This document shows, piece by piece, positions 29,791 through 40,999 of a stretch of 64,000 nucleotides of DNA. A model generated the notes under the pieces. That model was not told the origin of the DNA. It made no database searches and worked only from the letters and a program-made list of their open reading frames with translations. The stretch spans positions 434,001-498,000 of the forward strand of contig CAWAQA010000009.1 of NCBI GenBank assembly GCA_963784065.1, given 5' to 3'. The position numbers and the translations under genes were made by a program. This DNA is from CAWAQA01 sp963784065. Its GTDB lineage: Bacteria; Acidobacteriota; Vicinamibacteria; Vicinamibacterales; UBA2999. Positions within the stretch are counted from its first letter, which is position 1. The number at the start of each line of letters is the position of its first letter.

Positions 29791-30187
29791 CGTGCCGAGG
29801 CGCTATTCCAGAGGGCCCAGCATTCCTGCGCCAGGCCGTTGCTGGTCAGCTCCACCGGTAAGTTGGACTCGCGACCCGACGGCTGGACGCGCTGCCCGTC
29901 GGATACCACGAGGATGTGATCGTCCCCTTGTACGGAAGCTTCGGATCGTCGTTCGGCTGGACGTCGACAGAGTCGATTACGATGCGCCAGGCGGCGAGAC
30001 GGCCGTCGGTCGCCAGCCAGGAGAACGTGATGGTGTCGCCCTCGGATTGAACGTTGCTGACGAAGCGATTCGCGGCCAGCTGCGCCGCGAACGAGGCGCG
30101 AAGATCGCTCGCGCTCGGCGTGCCGTCACCACACGCCGACGCCAGCACCACGAGGATCAGCGTGGTTCGCAACAGGTGGCTTCGCAT
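29775..30187 (-). CDS. Small lipoprotein (one frame break)
   Basis: Lipoprotein of about 137 residues. The start MRSHLLRTTLILVVLA leads to lipobox LASACGDG. The mature sequence reads SASDLRASFAAQLAANRFVS, VQSEGDTITFSWLATDGRLA, AWRIVIDSVDVQPNDDPKLP and YKGTITSSWYP. A shift near 29885 then gives QRVQPSGRESNLPVELTSNG, LAQECWALWNSASARWEWE and a stop at 29775. The end overlaps the methyltransferase start, so both are probably on one transcript. Function unknown. Confidence 0.6.
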
Positions 30188-30397
30188 CAGGCAATCTGCT
30201 GCCGTGTGGGATCTCGCCTGACGGCGCGCCGCTGGAGAGTGCATACCGATCCCGTCCTTGGCTGTGTGATCGTGATGTTGTGACGATGATCGCGATGGCC
30301 GGTCCAGCAACATTGCGTCGGCGGTCGAAGAAGAATCCCCGGTTACCCCTTTGGCGTCAACCGTTTTGTGCGAGAGGCCTGGCGCGAGAGGCGCCAC
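30188..30397. other. Non-coding upstream region
   Basis: About 210 bp between the divergent lipoprotein gene and the promoter at 30398. No gene seen. Confidence 0.4.
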
Positions 30398-30428
30398 TTG
30401 ACACCCCAGCCCAGCCGCCCGGTATAAT
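30398..30428 (+). promoter_or_regulatory. Near-consensus housekeeping promoter
   Basis: TTGACA at 30398-30403 and TATAAT at 30423-30428 are both perfect sigma-70-type hexamers, with a slightly long 19-bp spacer. Transcription would start near 30435, about 425 bp ahead of the TonB receptor start. That gap is filled by hairpins. Confidence 0.65.
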
Positions 30429-30434
30429 GTCGAG

Positions 30435-30625
30435 TCTTGACCGTGATGGCTTCTCACACCGCCTGTCGGGCCTGTTGCCATGCGTGCACCGCGTGTCGGT
30501 GCGCGTGTATGCCGCCGACCGGCCAGTGAGAAGCGTCCGCCGCACGTAATCCCCCTGCCACGATTCTTCTCCCTCGCCGCGCTCGGCGCTCCGAGATCCG
30601 CGTCGCCATGACTACAGGGAGAAGG
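30435..30625 (+). ncRNA. Structured leader or small RNA, unclassified
   Basis: Just past the promoter, GCTTCTCAC (30449-30457) pairs with GTGAGAAGC (30526-30534). Inside, GTCGG (30465-30469) pairs with CCGAC (30515-30519), and GTGCACCG (30484-30491) pairs with CGGTGCGC (30497-30504) around a 5-nt loop, so the helices nest. A second element pairs CTTCTCCCT (30566-30574) with AGGGAGAAG (30616-30624). It could be a riboswitch-like leader of the receptor gene at 30859 or a free small RNA. It matches no RNA family I recognise, and there is no clear terminator. Confidence 0.45.
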
Positions 30626-30858
30626 CTATATGTCCGGCAGTCCGTTCGAACGCACCATCGCCCGCCCCGCGCCCGCTGCTCACTGCCGCTGTTGTCGCAC
30701 GTGTATCGAGCCGACGACGGGCAGGTGAGCGATCTGCGGCAGTCCTGATTCCGCTTTCTCACAACGTCTTCACCGTGCCTGTCGATCGGCTTCGCCCGAG
30801 GCGTCCGATTTGGCGGTGATGTGTGGTTTCGCGTGCCCCTGATGCGCCGGAGAAACGA

Positions 30859-33470
<2,612 letters not shown>

Positions 33471-33640
33471 CACTCGGGGCGCGTGGCCGGTTCGGTGCCA
33501 CCCGCCAGAACTGGCACGTGGCGTCGTGGTCGACGTCATGGGCGACACGCCCTCTGCATGACAACCGCTACGTGGTGAGCCTCGTGTTGCGGGCCTCGCG
33601 TGGACTCATTCGAACGCCGGGCGCGGGCGTGGAGCCCGCG

Positions 33641-34518
33641 CTATTTCGGAGGGTCGACGTTGATAGATGCCGTGGGCCCAACGCCGGCAATCTGAATCCA
33701 CAACGGACTCTCGCCCGAGCCGTCGTAATGGACGCCTTTCGCGATATCGCGGATGAATCCGCCCTTCGGCACGCCCACGGTCTTCGTCCTGTCGCCACTC
33801 AGCCCCGTGCCGATCAACATGGTGCCGTCAATCACCATGACGGCACGGTCGATGGGGTGGTAATGCGGGCGGCTCCAGTTGTCGGGCGGACGTCTCAGGT
33901 ACTGCACGTAGAGGCCGGGTTTGGTCGGATCGCCATGGAGGTAGAACGATTCCTTCGGCATGTTCTCGACCCGCTGAATCTGCCGGCTCGCCGGATCGAT
34001 GACATCGTTTCCCGATCCAGACGTGGCCGCAGTCGCGCTCGGCTCTGCCGGATGACTCAACGAGGGCCCTACGCCCACGAAGTAGCAGCGTCGCACCGTC
34101 CTCTTTCGTCCCGTCGAAGTGAATGCCACGAGCGACGTCTCTCACGAACGAGCCCGCCGTCAAGGGCACGGTTCGCTGCTGATCGAACTTGCCCGTACCG
34201 ACCCAGAAGGTGCCTTCGAGCACGGTCACGAAGCGGTCGTTGTCGTGGAAGTGCGGCTTGCTCCACGCATTGGGCCGTCGCTTCAAGATGTAGGCGTAAA
34301 GGCCCGGCTTGGACGGATCGCCGTATACATTCGCGGTCTTCCCGTTCTCCGTGTCCCGCCACTGCATCTGGTCAGGCAGCACGTAATCTCTGCTACCGCG
34401 GTCTATCGGCGCGGCCTGGGCACTGGTAGAGATGATCGATTGACAGAGAAGCCACAGCGAGCGTGACCGCAAGGGCGGCCCCGCACAAGGGCAACATGGG
34501 ACGTCGGCGGGTGGTCAT
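33641..34518 (-). CDS. Secreted bicupin protein (frame breaks)
   Basis: Exported protein with two tandem cupin domains. The start MTTRRRPMLPLCGAALAVTL at 34518 gives a signal peptide that shifts frame near 34450. Cupin 1 reads YVLPDQMQWRDTE, KPGLYAYILKRRPNAWSKPH, FHDNDRFVTVLEGTFWVGTG, GSFVRDVARGIHFDGTKEDG. After a break near 34080, cupin 2 repeats the same pattern: KPGLYVQYLRRPPDNWSRPH, YHPIDRAVMVIDGTMLIGTG, GGFIRDIAKGVHYDGSGESP, ending ASINVDPPK. The halves are clearly an internal duplication. The WSKPHFH/WSRPHYH motif supplies metal-binding histidines. Substrate unknown. Confidence 0.75.
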
Positions 34519-34630
34519 GGGTGTTCTCTCAACGCGGACACACCTTACTCCAATTTCCTGCGAGTGTGAATCGACCGCGAGCCGCTCGGTCGGTCGTGGC
34601 GGCCGCCGTGCCGTTCATGCCGGGAACCTC

Positions 34631-35737
34631 TCACTGAGTGTGGGATATCCGGTAGTGCTCCGCCAGCAAGTCCAGACCAAAGTCCCCGTTGAAGTCGCGC
34701 CACACGCTGTGAATGTGATTGCCGTTGCCCTGCGTGGAGTCGGTACTGATCAAGAACGTGGACCCTTGCACGCGATAGTAGTGGGGATCGTCTTTCCCAG
34801 TCCCGCCGGCCCACGCGAACTGTGTCTTGTTGAAATCGGCGTCGCGGAGTTTGCGGCCCCGTTCCCGCGCGACGTCATCCGCCATCCGCGACAGATACTC
34901 GTCGATGAGGGCATTCAGCAACGTGCGCTGTTCCGGAGTCATGTTCTCGGCGGTGAGGCCGGGGTCAAACCTCCCTTCGTTCGAGCGGGGCATGATCGGG
35001 TCAGCGATTCTGAAGTTGTAGCTCAACAGCTCTCTCGGCGGGTCGGGATCGACGATGGCAATGCTGCGCTGCTTGGCGTCGAATGAATTGACAAGCGCGC
35101 GCGCCTTGTCTTCCTCGCCCGCGAGCACCCGCAGACCCCTTTGCGGCCCCTGGCGAACCTCCCGCGGATTGGCGCCGAAGAACAGCGGCGTGCTCGAAAT
35201 CAGTTCCCCTTTCACCACGGTCATATTGAGCGACACATGATGACCTTCGATGCTGAATCCCCAGGTACCCGTCGCCGACGGTGTCCCGAAGATCGACCAG
35301 TAATAGAGTTCGCGATCGCGCGAAGGTCCATCTCCACCGGCGGGCGGGCGCTCCAACTCCCGCAGCACATCTTCAAGGCTGATGATCGTCGTCGCCTTCT
35401 GGTATCCGGACGCGCTCAGCCCGCTTCGCAGGAGCTCCATGGCCACCTCGCGCTGCTGGGGGGTCATGGCCTTGAGCGGAAGACCCTTGCGGCCGCGTCG
35501 CTCCGGGGAATCCTGAGGAATGAAGTGCCAGTACACGCGATCGGGATCATCGAATTGAAACCGCGCTTCCGCCTTCTGCTCGGGCGTCAAGGCGGCCAGG
35601 AACGCGGCGGCCTTCTCCGCCATGGCGGCGTTCAGGCGCGCTTGAGCGTGCCCCGTGACCACGAAGACAAGAACAGGCACCAGGATGGGCGCAGCCATCC
35701 ATGCCGCCATGGTCAACCCTTTGCGGGATCTCATCAT
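34631..35737 (-). CDS. DUF3500 family protein
   Basis: Intact 368-aa exported protein of the DUF3500 family. ATG at 35737 follows AAGGAGA by 8 nt. After a hydrophobic N-terminus ending near GHAQARL, the family pattern begins AMAEKAAAFLAALTPEQKAE, FDDPDRVYWHFIP, RKGLPLKAMTPQQREVAMEL, LSASGYQKATTIISLEDVLR, YYWSIFGTPSATGTWGFSIE, GHHVSLNMTV and TPLFFGANPREVRQGPQRGL. The end contains FAWAGGTGKDDPHYYRVQGS and IHSVWRDFNGDFG. No biochemical role has been assigned. It is divergent from the VOC protein; a repeat element lies between. Confidence 0.9.
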   Translation of the reverse strand: MMRSRKGLTMAAWMAAPILVPVLVFVVTGHAQARLNAAMAEKAAAFLAALTPEQKAEARFQFDDPDRVYWHFIPQDSPERRGRKGLPLKAMTPQQREVAMELLRSGLSASGYQKATTIISLEDVLRELERPPAGGDGPSRDRELYYWSIFGTPSATGTWGFSIEGHHVSLNMTVVKGELISSTPLFFGANPREVRQGPQRGLRVLAGEEDKARALVNSFDAKQRSIAIVDPDPPRELLSYNFRIADPIMPRSNEGRFDPGLTAENMTPEQRTLLNALIDEYLSRMADDVARERGRKLRDADFNKTQFAWAGGTGKDDPHYYRVQGSTFLISTDSTQGNGNHIHSVWRDFNGDFGLDLLAEHYRISHTQ

Positions 35738-35941
35738 CGGTCTTCTCCTTACGAGTATCTCGCCAGACCGTGTAAGGCGCGCTGGCCTCGGCCATACCAG
35801 GGACAGAATCGGCGAGGGCCGCAGCCATTCTGGCGCGCGTGGGTATTCAGGTTCACAACCGTGTTCGCACAAGAGGGTTACGCTCAGCTCAGCGCTGTCC
35901 ATACCGAAAGCTACATGGAACAGCGGCAGGGAGATGTAAGC

Positions 35942-36062
35942 GCTTGGTTAATTCTTGGGACTTACCGTTCGGATGTGCGGCCACCGCTTGCCGTGTGGAC
36001 TCTCTCGTCCAGGGGCGTCGTTGTTGCCGGTGCTTGGCGGTGATCGGGTCACGCGCGGGGCG
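35942..36062. repeat. Intergenic repeat, copy 1
   Basis: About 120 bp that recurs at 39066-39182. The first 62 columns match at about 52 positions by eye, including CCGTTCGGATG and GTGTGGACTCT. It lies between the DUF3500 and VOC genes. The rest of the 515-bp gap shows no gene. Confidence 0.6.
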
Positions 36063-36252
36063 TGCGGGAACCGCCGGCGTCGTCGGCGAGAGCCGCCGCC
36101 CCGAGAGCGCGGATCGACATCCCGACTCACGACCCGCTGTCACCGTCTCGATGATTCCGCGGTCGGCCGTGCGATTTGCTCAAAGAATCGCGCATCATGC
36201 GCCATAGTCGGGCGGGGCGCCCTGGCGGGAATCTTGCCTCGCAACGCGAGTC

Positions 36253-37113
36253 ATGAGTCGCAGCCTCACTTCTTTTGTTGCCGCGGTCGTTCTGGCCGCG
36301 GCCTTCGCCCTGGGTAGCGTTTCCGCGCCGCTCGCCGCGGCCGACTCGACGGAATCTGGCCGTTTCGTGTGGCACGACCTGATGACCCGGGATGTGGGCG
36401 CCGCCAAGCAGTTCTACGGAGCGTTACTGGGTTGGCGCTTCGAGGACACCAAACGTGGCGATCGGCCGTACGTCCTGGTGCGAGCCGGGTCAGAAACGGT
36501 CGCCGGCTTCGTCGATATCAGTGCCATTCCCGATGCCGGGCCCCAGTGGATCAGTTTCATGTCGGTTGACGACGTGGACAAGAGCGTCGCGTTGGTGCAA
36601 TCGGAAGGCGGGAAGATCCTGGTCGCGCCTCGCGAGGTGCCGTCGGTCGCACGAGCGGCGGTGGTGACCGATCCGCAAGGCGCGCCTCTGGGCCTCGCGC
36701 AGCTTCGGCGCGCCGTTCCCGATCCGGAGCAGCCGAAACCGGGACACGTGTTCTGGCAGGAGTATCTCGCCCGTGACGCGTCGCAGGCGCTCGCCTTCTA
36801 CAAGCGTCTCGCGGGCTACGAGTCGAAGGTGACGGACACACAGCTGGGCATCGAGTACCACGTGCTGCAGAGGACGCGCGGACGGGCGGGCCTCTTCCAA
36901 CTGGCGGCGACGGCCAAGGACGTCGAACCCAATTGGCTGCCCTACGTGCTGGTCAGCGATCCCGCGGGCCTCGCCGCGCGCGTCGCGGGTCTGGGCGGTC
37001 GCATTCTCGTCCCCGCGGCGCCGGCGCTGCGAAACGGTTCGCTGGTCGTGATTGCGGATCCGGGCGGCGCCCCGCTCGCCTTGCAGAAGTATCCGTATCA
37101 GCAGGTGCCATGA
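36253..37113 (+). CDS. Exported two-domain VOC (glyoxalase-like) protein
   Basis: Intact 286-aa protein of the vicinal-oxygen-chelate superfamily. A signal peptide ends near PLAAADST. Domain 1 (about residues 38-155) reads VWHDLMTRDVGAAKQFYGAL, LGWRFEDT, PQWISFMSVDDVDKSVALVQ. Domain 2 (about 165-280) reads VFWQEYLARDASQALAFYKR, PNWLPYVLVSDPAGLAARVA and ends ADPGGAPLALQKYPY. The W..L.T.D...A..FY pattern matches the subgroup often annotated as glyoxalase/hydroxylase-like; the reaction is unknown. It overlaps the next small lipoprotein by ATGA at 37110. Confidence 0.85.
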   Translation: MSRSLTSFVAAVVLAAAFALGSVSAPLAAADSTESGRFVWHDLMTRDVGAAKQFYGALLGWRFEDTKRGDRPYVLVRAGSETVAGFVDISAIPDAGPQWISFMSVDDVDKSVALVQSEGGKILVAPREVPSVARAAVVTDPQGAPLGLAQLRRAVPDPEQPKPGHVFWQEYLARDASQALAFYKRLAGYESKVTDTQLGIEYHVLQRTRGRAGLFQLAATAKDVEPNWLPYVLVSDPAGLAARVAGLGGRILVPAAPALRNGSLVVIADPGGAPLALQKYPYQQVP

Positions 37114-37286
37114 AAAAGCCGAACCTCGTTTCAACAGCTTTCATGCTGACGGTGCTCGTCGTCGCCGCGCTCCTGTCCTCGGGCTGCGATTCCGGCGGTG
37201 GCATGGCGGTGGGGGTTGGCGCCCCGACGCGTTGGGGCAGCGGTGGCTCTGGCCCGCCGATCTTCGTTGGCGGACCCGGGTTCTAG
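37110..37286 (+). CDS. Small Gly-rich lipoprotein
   Basis: 58-aa lipoprotein overlapping the VOC gene by the four bases ATGA, so translation is likely coupled. A hydrophobic stretch MLTVLVVAALLSSGC holds the lipobox. The mature part is short and Gly/Ser/Pro-rich (DSGGGMAVGVGAPTRWGSGG), ending FVGGPGF. It is probably anchored in the envelope beside the VOC protein. Function unknown. Confidence 0.65.
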   Translation: MKKPNLVSTAFMLTVLVVAALLSSGCDSGGGMAVGVGAPTRWGSGGSGPPIFVGGPGF

Positions 37287-37572
37287 TGCCGCGGCAGATG
37301 GGCGGATGTGGGTATCGGCCGCGCGATCGAGGTGAACCGGCCCGAGCACTCGTCACAACATGTCGTGAGCGGGGCCGCGCACTGTGAGCAACGGTGACGT
37401 TGCCTGTCGGTTCCGGCGGAGCCGGAGCCGACCTCCCAAAGGACAGCTAGTCGGCGGCCCGCCACCTCTCTATAGTCCTCGTCGTCATCATGACTCGTGT
37501 CCGTAAGGCGACCGGCCGTGCCGGGGTAGCCCCGATACGCGAGCACGTTCTGCATTGGTTGGAGTGAACGGC

Positions 37573-38910
37573 ATGACTGAACAGCCTCGAACATCCGGGA
37601 TCGAGCGCTTCCTCAACCTGTTCGCCGAGGTACGCCAGGGAGAGGCGAGGACGGCGCTGCTCCTCGCGCTGAACGTGTTCCTGATCCTGATGGCGTACTA
37701 CATCTTGAAGACCGTCCGTGAAGCCCTCATCCTCAGCGAGGGCACGGCGGAGCTCAAGAGCTACCTCTCCGCAGGGCAGGTCGTGGTGCTGGCGTTCGTG
37801 GTGCCCTTCTACGGCCGTCTCGTTGCCAGATATCCGCGCATGACGTTGATCAACATCGTCACGGTCTTCTTCGTGATCTGTCCGCCGGTCTTTTATCTGC
37901 TGACCCAGCTCGGCGTCCCGCTCGGGGTGATCTATTTCATCTGGATCGGCATCTTCAACCTGATGATCGTCGCGCAGTTCTGGTCGTTTGCCAACGACGT
38001 GTACTCGAAGGAAGAAGGCGAGCGCCTGTTCGTCATCGTCGGCTTCGGGGCGTCGCTCGGTGCGGTGGCCGGGGCGATCGTGGCCGAGCGCCTGATTGCA
38101 CCCTTCGGCGTGATGCAGCTCATGCTGCTGGGGGCCGGCGTGCTGGCCCTCCAACTACTGGTCACCAACTACATCGACCGCATCGAGCGCGGCCGCCGGG
38201 CGCCCGTCGCCAGGAAGGTGCAGGCTGGCCCGCCTGTCAACGCGTTCGCGATGGTGTTCCGGACGCGCTACCTGCTGCTGATTGGATTGATGCTGATGAT
38301 GCTGAACTGGATCAATACGACCGGGGAGTACATCCTCGGCAGCATCGTCAAAGACACCGCGTTGGCGACGATCGCTGCCGGCGAAGCCCAGGGCCTGAGC
38401 GAGGGACAGATCATCGGAGATTTCTACGCGCGGTACTTCTCGCTGGTGAATGGCGTCGGCCTCGTCCTTCAGCTGTTCGTGGTCTCGCGCCTGGTGAAGC
38501 GCTTTGGCGTGTCCTGGGCTGTGATGGTCCTCCCCGTGCTGTCGTTGGGCGCCTACAACATCATCGCGTTCGTGCCGACGCTGACCGCGGTGCTGGCAGC
38601 CAAGGTCGCCGAGAACTCGACGGATTATTCGCTGAACAACACCGTCCGGAACATGCTGTTCCTGCCGTGTACCTACGAACAGAAGTTCAGCGCCAAGCAG
38701 GCGATCGACTCGTTCTTCGTCCGCATGGGAGACGTGCTGTCAGCGATGCTGGTCTTCGTAGGGACAACCTTCATCCTGCTGCCGACGCGCGGCTTCGCGC
38801 TGGTGAATGCCGCGCTCGTCGTCGTGTGGCTGGTGCTGGCATGGCGTGTCGGCCGCCACTACAAGACGATGACGTCTTCGAGCGCCGCCGTTCCGTCGGC
38901 CGCCGCCTGA
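37573..38910 (+). CDS. Npt1/Npt2-like nucleotide-carrier family transporter
   Basis: Intact inner-membrane protein (445 aa, about 12 helices) resembling the ATP:ADP antiporter/nucleotide transporter family within the MFS. ATG at 37573 follows GGAGTGAACGGC. Marks include ALLLALNVFLILMAYYILKT followed by VREALILSEG, QFWSFANDVYSKEEGERLFV, IVGFGASLGAVAGAIVAERL, MLNWINTTGEYILGSIVKDT and KVAENSTDYSLNNTVRNMLF. In obligate intracellular bacteria such carriers import host nucleotides. Free-living relatives have no proven substrate and some are fused to other domains. It stands alone with no metabolic neighbour, so the role here is open. Confidence 0.8.
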   Translation: MTEQPRTSGIERFLNLFAEVRQGEARTALLLALNVFLILMAYYILKTVREALILSEGTAELKSYLSAGQVVVLAFVVPFYGRLVARYPRMTLINIVTVFFVICPPVFYLLTQLGVPLGVIYFIWIGIFNLMIVAQFWSFANDVYSKEEGERLFVIVGFGASLGAVAGAIVAERLIAPFGVMQLMLLGAGVLALQLLVTNYIDRIERGRRAPVARKVQAGPPVNAFAMVFRTRYLLLIGLMLMMLNWINTTGEYILGSIVKDTALATIAAGEAQGLSEGQIIGDFYARYFSLVNGVGLVLQLFVVSRLVKRFGVSWAVMVLPVLSLGAYNIIAFVPTLTAVLAAKVAENSTDYSLNNTVRNMLFLPCTYEQKFSAKQAIDSFFVRMGDVLSAMLVFVGTTFILLPTRGFALVNAALVVVWLVLAWRVGRHYKTMTSSSAAVPSAAA

Positions 38911-39341
38911 ACGCGAAGCGATTCACTTTCCTGTCGGCGCCGGCGGTCCCGCGAGAGGACCGCATCAATCACGAGCGGGAAATGGGCGTGGATCCCGCCC
39001 GGCGCCCTCGAGCCGTGGCGCGACGATGGGATTGAATAGCAGTGAGGTAGGTAGAGTTCGCGATTGCTTGGTCAAGTCTTGGGGTTTGCCGTTCGGATGG
39101 CGTCCACCGGTCGCTGTGTGGACTCTCGTACAACGCCGTCGTCTTGCCAGGTTTCGGCAGGCACGGGCCTCACCCGCGGGAACTGGAATGAAATTCGCTG
39201 ATCTCAGGCGAAGGCCCTGGCGCTCGAGGGCGCAATCGAGAGCACCAGATCGGCCACCCTGACTTCCGCGTCAACAATCGGATATTCTCGACACGTAAAG
39301 TCGACAATGAGACAAGTCGACAGGTCATTTTTCTTCAAAAG
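38911..39341. other. Non-coding stretch
   Basis: Holds copy 2 of the 120-bp repeat (39066-39182). No gene is seen. Confidence 0.4.
39066..39182. repeat. Intergenic repeat, copy 2
   Basis: Second copy of the element at 35942-36062, about 3 kb away in the same orientation. Here GTCCAC (39102-39107) pairs with GTGGAC (39118-39123), so a short hairpin forms; copy 1 keeps only the CCAC/GTGG core. Confidence 0.6.
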
Positions 39342-39522
39342 GCGACGGGGGCCAGCGGGTGGCTCGGGAGCGTGGGCGATTATGGCTGGGCCGGCGCAAA
39401 CGGCACGTACCTTCTGGATCGACCCGAAGGAGCAGGTCATCGGCATCATCATGATGGCGACGCGCGTCGCTCGCCTGCGTACCGAGTTGCCAAACGCCGT
39501 CTACCAGGCGATCGTCGACTGA
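39342..39522 (+). pseudogene. C-terminal remnant of a serine hydrolase (beta-lactamase/esterase type)
   Basis: The sequence reads ATGASGWLGSVGDYGWAGAN, GTY, then after one shift FWIDPKEQVIGIIMMATRVA and LRTELPNAVYQAIVD with a stop at 39522. This is the standard end of class C beta-lactamase-like serine hydrolases, whose G-D-Y-G-W-A-G-A...T.FWIDP block surrounds the KTG-like substrate site. The remaining 350 or so residues, including the SxxK nucleophile, are absent upstream. It is a remnant left after deletion. Confidence 0.65.
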
Positions 39523-39802
39523 CGGACGAACGGGTCCTCCGAAGGACCGGCGGCGCGGTCATGGCGCAGGGTGTAGTTGAAGAGCGTCGGGCTGTCAGGC
39601 TCGGGGATGTCTGAGCTTGGGCCGAAACACGGCGGCATCAGCACAGACCGCGAACGTCTTGACAATGCCCCCACCCGAAAGTGATCTTGATCAACCCCGG
39701 TCGCTGACCGGTTCATTCGACGACCGGCTCACGTCGAGCGCGTTGACGGCACTGTGGTGATGCCGCCCTGCGTGAGCGCTGTGCACGTCAGGACGCGACA
39801 CG
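39523..39802. other. Non-coding upstream region
   Basis: About 280 bp before the formyltransferase gene. No gene seen. Confidence 0.35.
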
Positions 39803-40735
39803 ATGCGAATTGCGATTGTTGGACAGCAGGCGTTTGGCGAGAGCGTGCTCCGAGCATTCATCGGGCGAGGAGACCAGGTGACGGGCGTCTTCTGCCCGCC
39901 TGACAAGTCCGGCGATCGACCCGACCCGTTGGCGGGCGCAGCGAGAGAGCGCGGGATCCCGCTGTTCCAGTTGCCGACGCTGCGTGATCAGACGGCAGTG
40001 GACGCCATGCGTGGCCTCGACGCTGACCTCGCAGTCATGGCCTACGTGCTGGACTTTGCCCCGCAGGCGTTCGTGAGCATCCCGCGTCATGGGACGATTC
40101 AGTACCATCCGTCGCTGTTGCCCAAGCACCGTGGACCGTCGTCGATCAACTGGCCGCTCATCCAAGGCGAGCAGCGCACGGGCCTCACCATTTTCAGGCC
40201 AACCGATGGGCTCGACGAGGGGCCCATCATTCTGCAGAAGACCGTGGATATCCTGCCCGACGACACGGTGGCGAGCCTCTACTTCGATCGTCTGTTTCCA
40301 CTTGGGATAGCGGCGATGCTCGAGGCCGCGGACATGGTGGTGTCCGGCCGGCAGCACGAGATTGCGCAGGACGAATCGCTGGCCACCTATGAAGGCTGGT
40401 GCCGCGACGCGGAAGCCCAAGTCAACTGGAACGGGCATATTGACATCGTCTATAACCTGATTCGCGGCTGCAATCCTTCACCTGGTGCCTGGACGACCCT
40501 GGGTGGACAGAAAGTGAGAATCTACGACGTCCGCAAACACCTGGTACGACGCTTCAGTGAAGTCATCGGCACGCCAGGCGAGGTCTACGCTGTCGGCGAC
40601 CAGAGTATTCATGTCGCCGGACAAGGTGGACGGCTGGAGATCCTGACGGTCAGACCAGAAGGTGGACGGAAGGTCTCTGCCGCGGCCTTCGCCGCAGCGA
40701 ACGCGATCGAAACGGGTGTCCTGTTCGGGACCTAG
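39803..40735 (+). CDS. Formyltransferase family protein (10-formyl-THF hydrolase/FMT-like)
   Basis: Intact 310-aa enzyme of the formyl-transferase fold using 10-formyltetrahydrofolate. The N-terminal domain starts MRIAIVGQQAFGESVLRAFI. The catalytic region HGTIQYHPSLLPKHRGPSSI followed by NWPLIQGEQRTGLTIFRPTD carries the conserved Asn/His/Asp set. A C-terminal OB-like domain begins near VNWNGHIDIVYNLIRGCNPS and PGAWTTLGGQKVRIYDV. VFCPPDKSG...DPL and INW...DDTVASLYFDRLFP resemble the N-terminal hydrolase domain of 10-formyl-THF dehydrogenase more than housekeeping Fmt. No def or rsm gene is adjacent, so it is probably not the initiator-tRNA enzyme. Confidence 0.8.
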   Translation: MRIAIVGQQAFGESVLRAFIGRGDQVTGVFCPPDKSGDRPDPLAGAARERGIPLFQLPTLRDQTAVDAMRGLDADLAVMAYVLDFAPQAFVSIPRHGTIQYHPSLLPKHRGPSSINWPLIQGEQRTGLTIFRPTDGLDEGPIILQKTVDILPDDTVASLYFDRLFPLGIAAMLEAADMVVSGRQHEIAQDESLATYEGWCRDAEAQVNWNGHIDIVYNLIRGCNPSPGAWTTLGGQKVRIYDVRKHLVRRFSEVIGTPGEVYAVGDQSIHVAGQGGRLEILTVRPEGGRKVSAAAFAAANAIETGVLFGT

Positions 40736-40999
40736 CTGCTCAGATTGCCGGACGCCGCGACGTATGTCCGATGACCTTGGGCGCGTGTGTCGCTCGCGCC
40801 GGCGGCAAACCGCCGCACCGCCTGGAACTCAATCCAGGAAATCCAGATCACCCGCTCCTCCGTAATAGAGACATCGGCGTGGAGACTGCGACAATGTGCC
40901 GCACCTGGGCGGACAGCTGTGCGCGCTCGACTCCCGTCCGGACTGCTGCGCGTCGTTGACCCTGGTGGCCTGTCCGTTGCCTGGAGAGTCACTGCTGCA
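40736..40999. other. Upstream region of the sigma factor
   Basis: About 260 bp without a gene. It is the likely site of the autoregulated promoter of the ECF sigma/ChrR pair; no clear ECF motif was identified by eye. Confidence 0.3.

Noticed and set aside
30660..30760. Possible cobalamin or TPP riboswitch before the 30.9 kb receptor
   Set aside because: GC-rich stems such as GCTCAC/GTGAGC exist, but the conserved cores of those riboswitches are absent.
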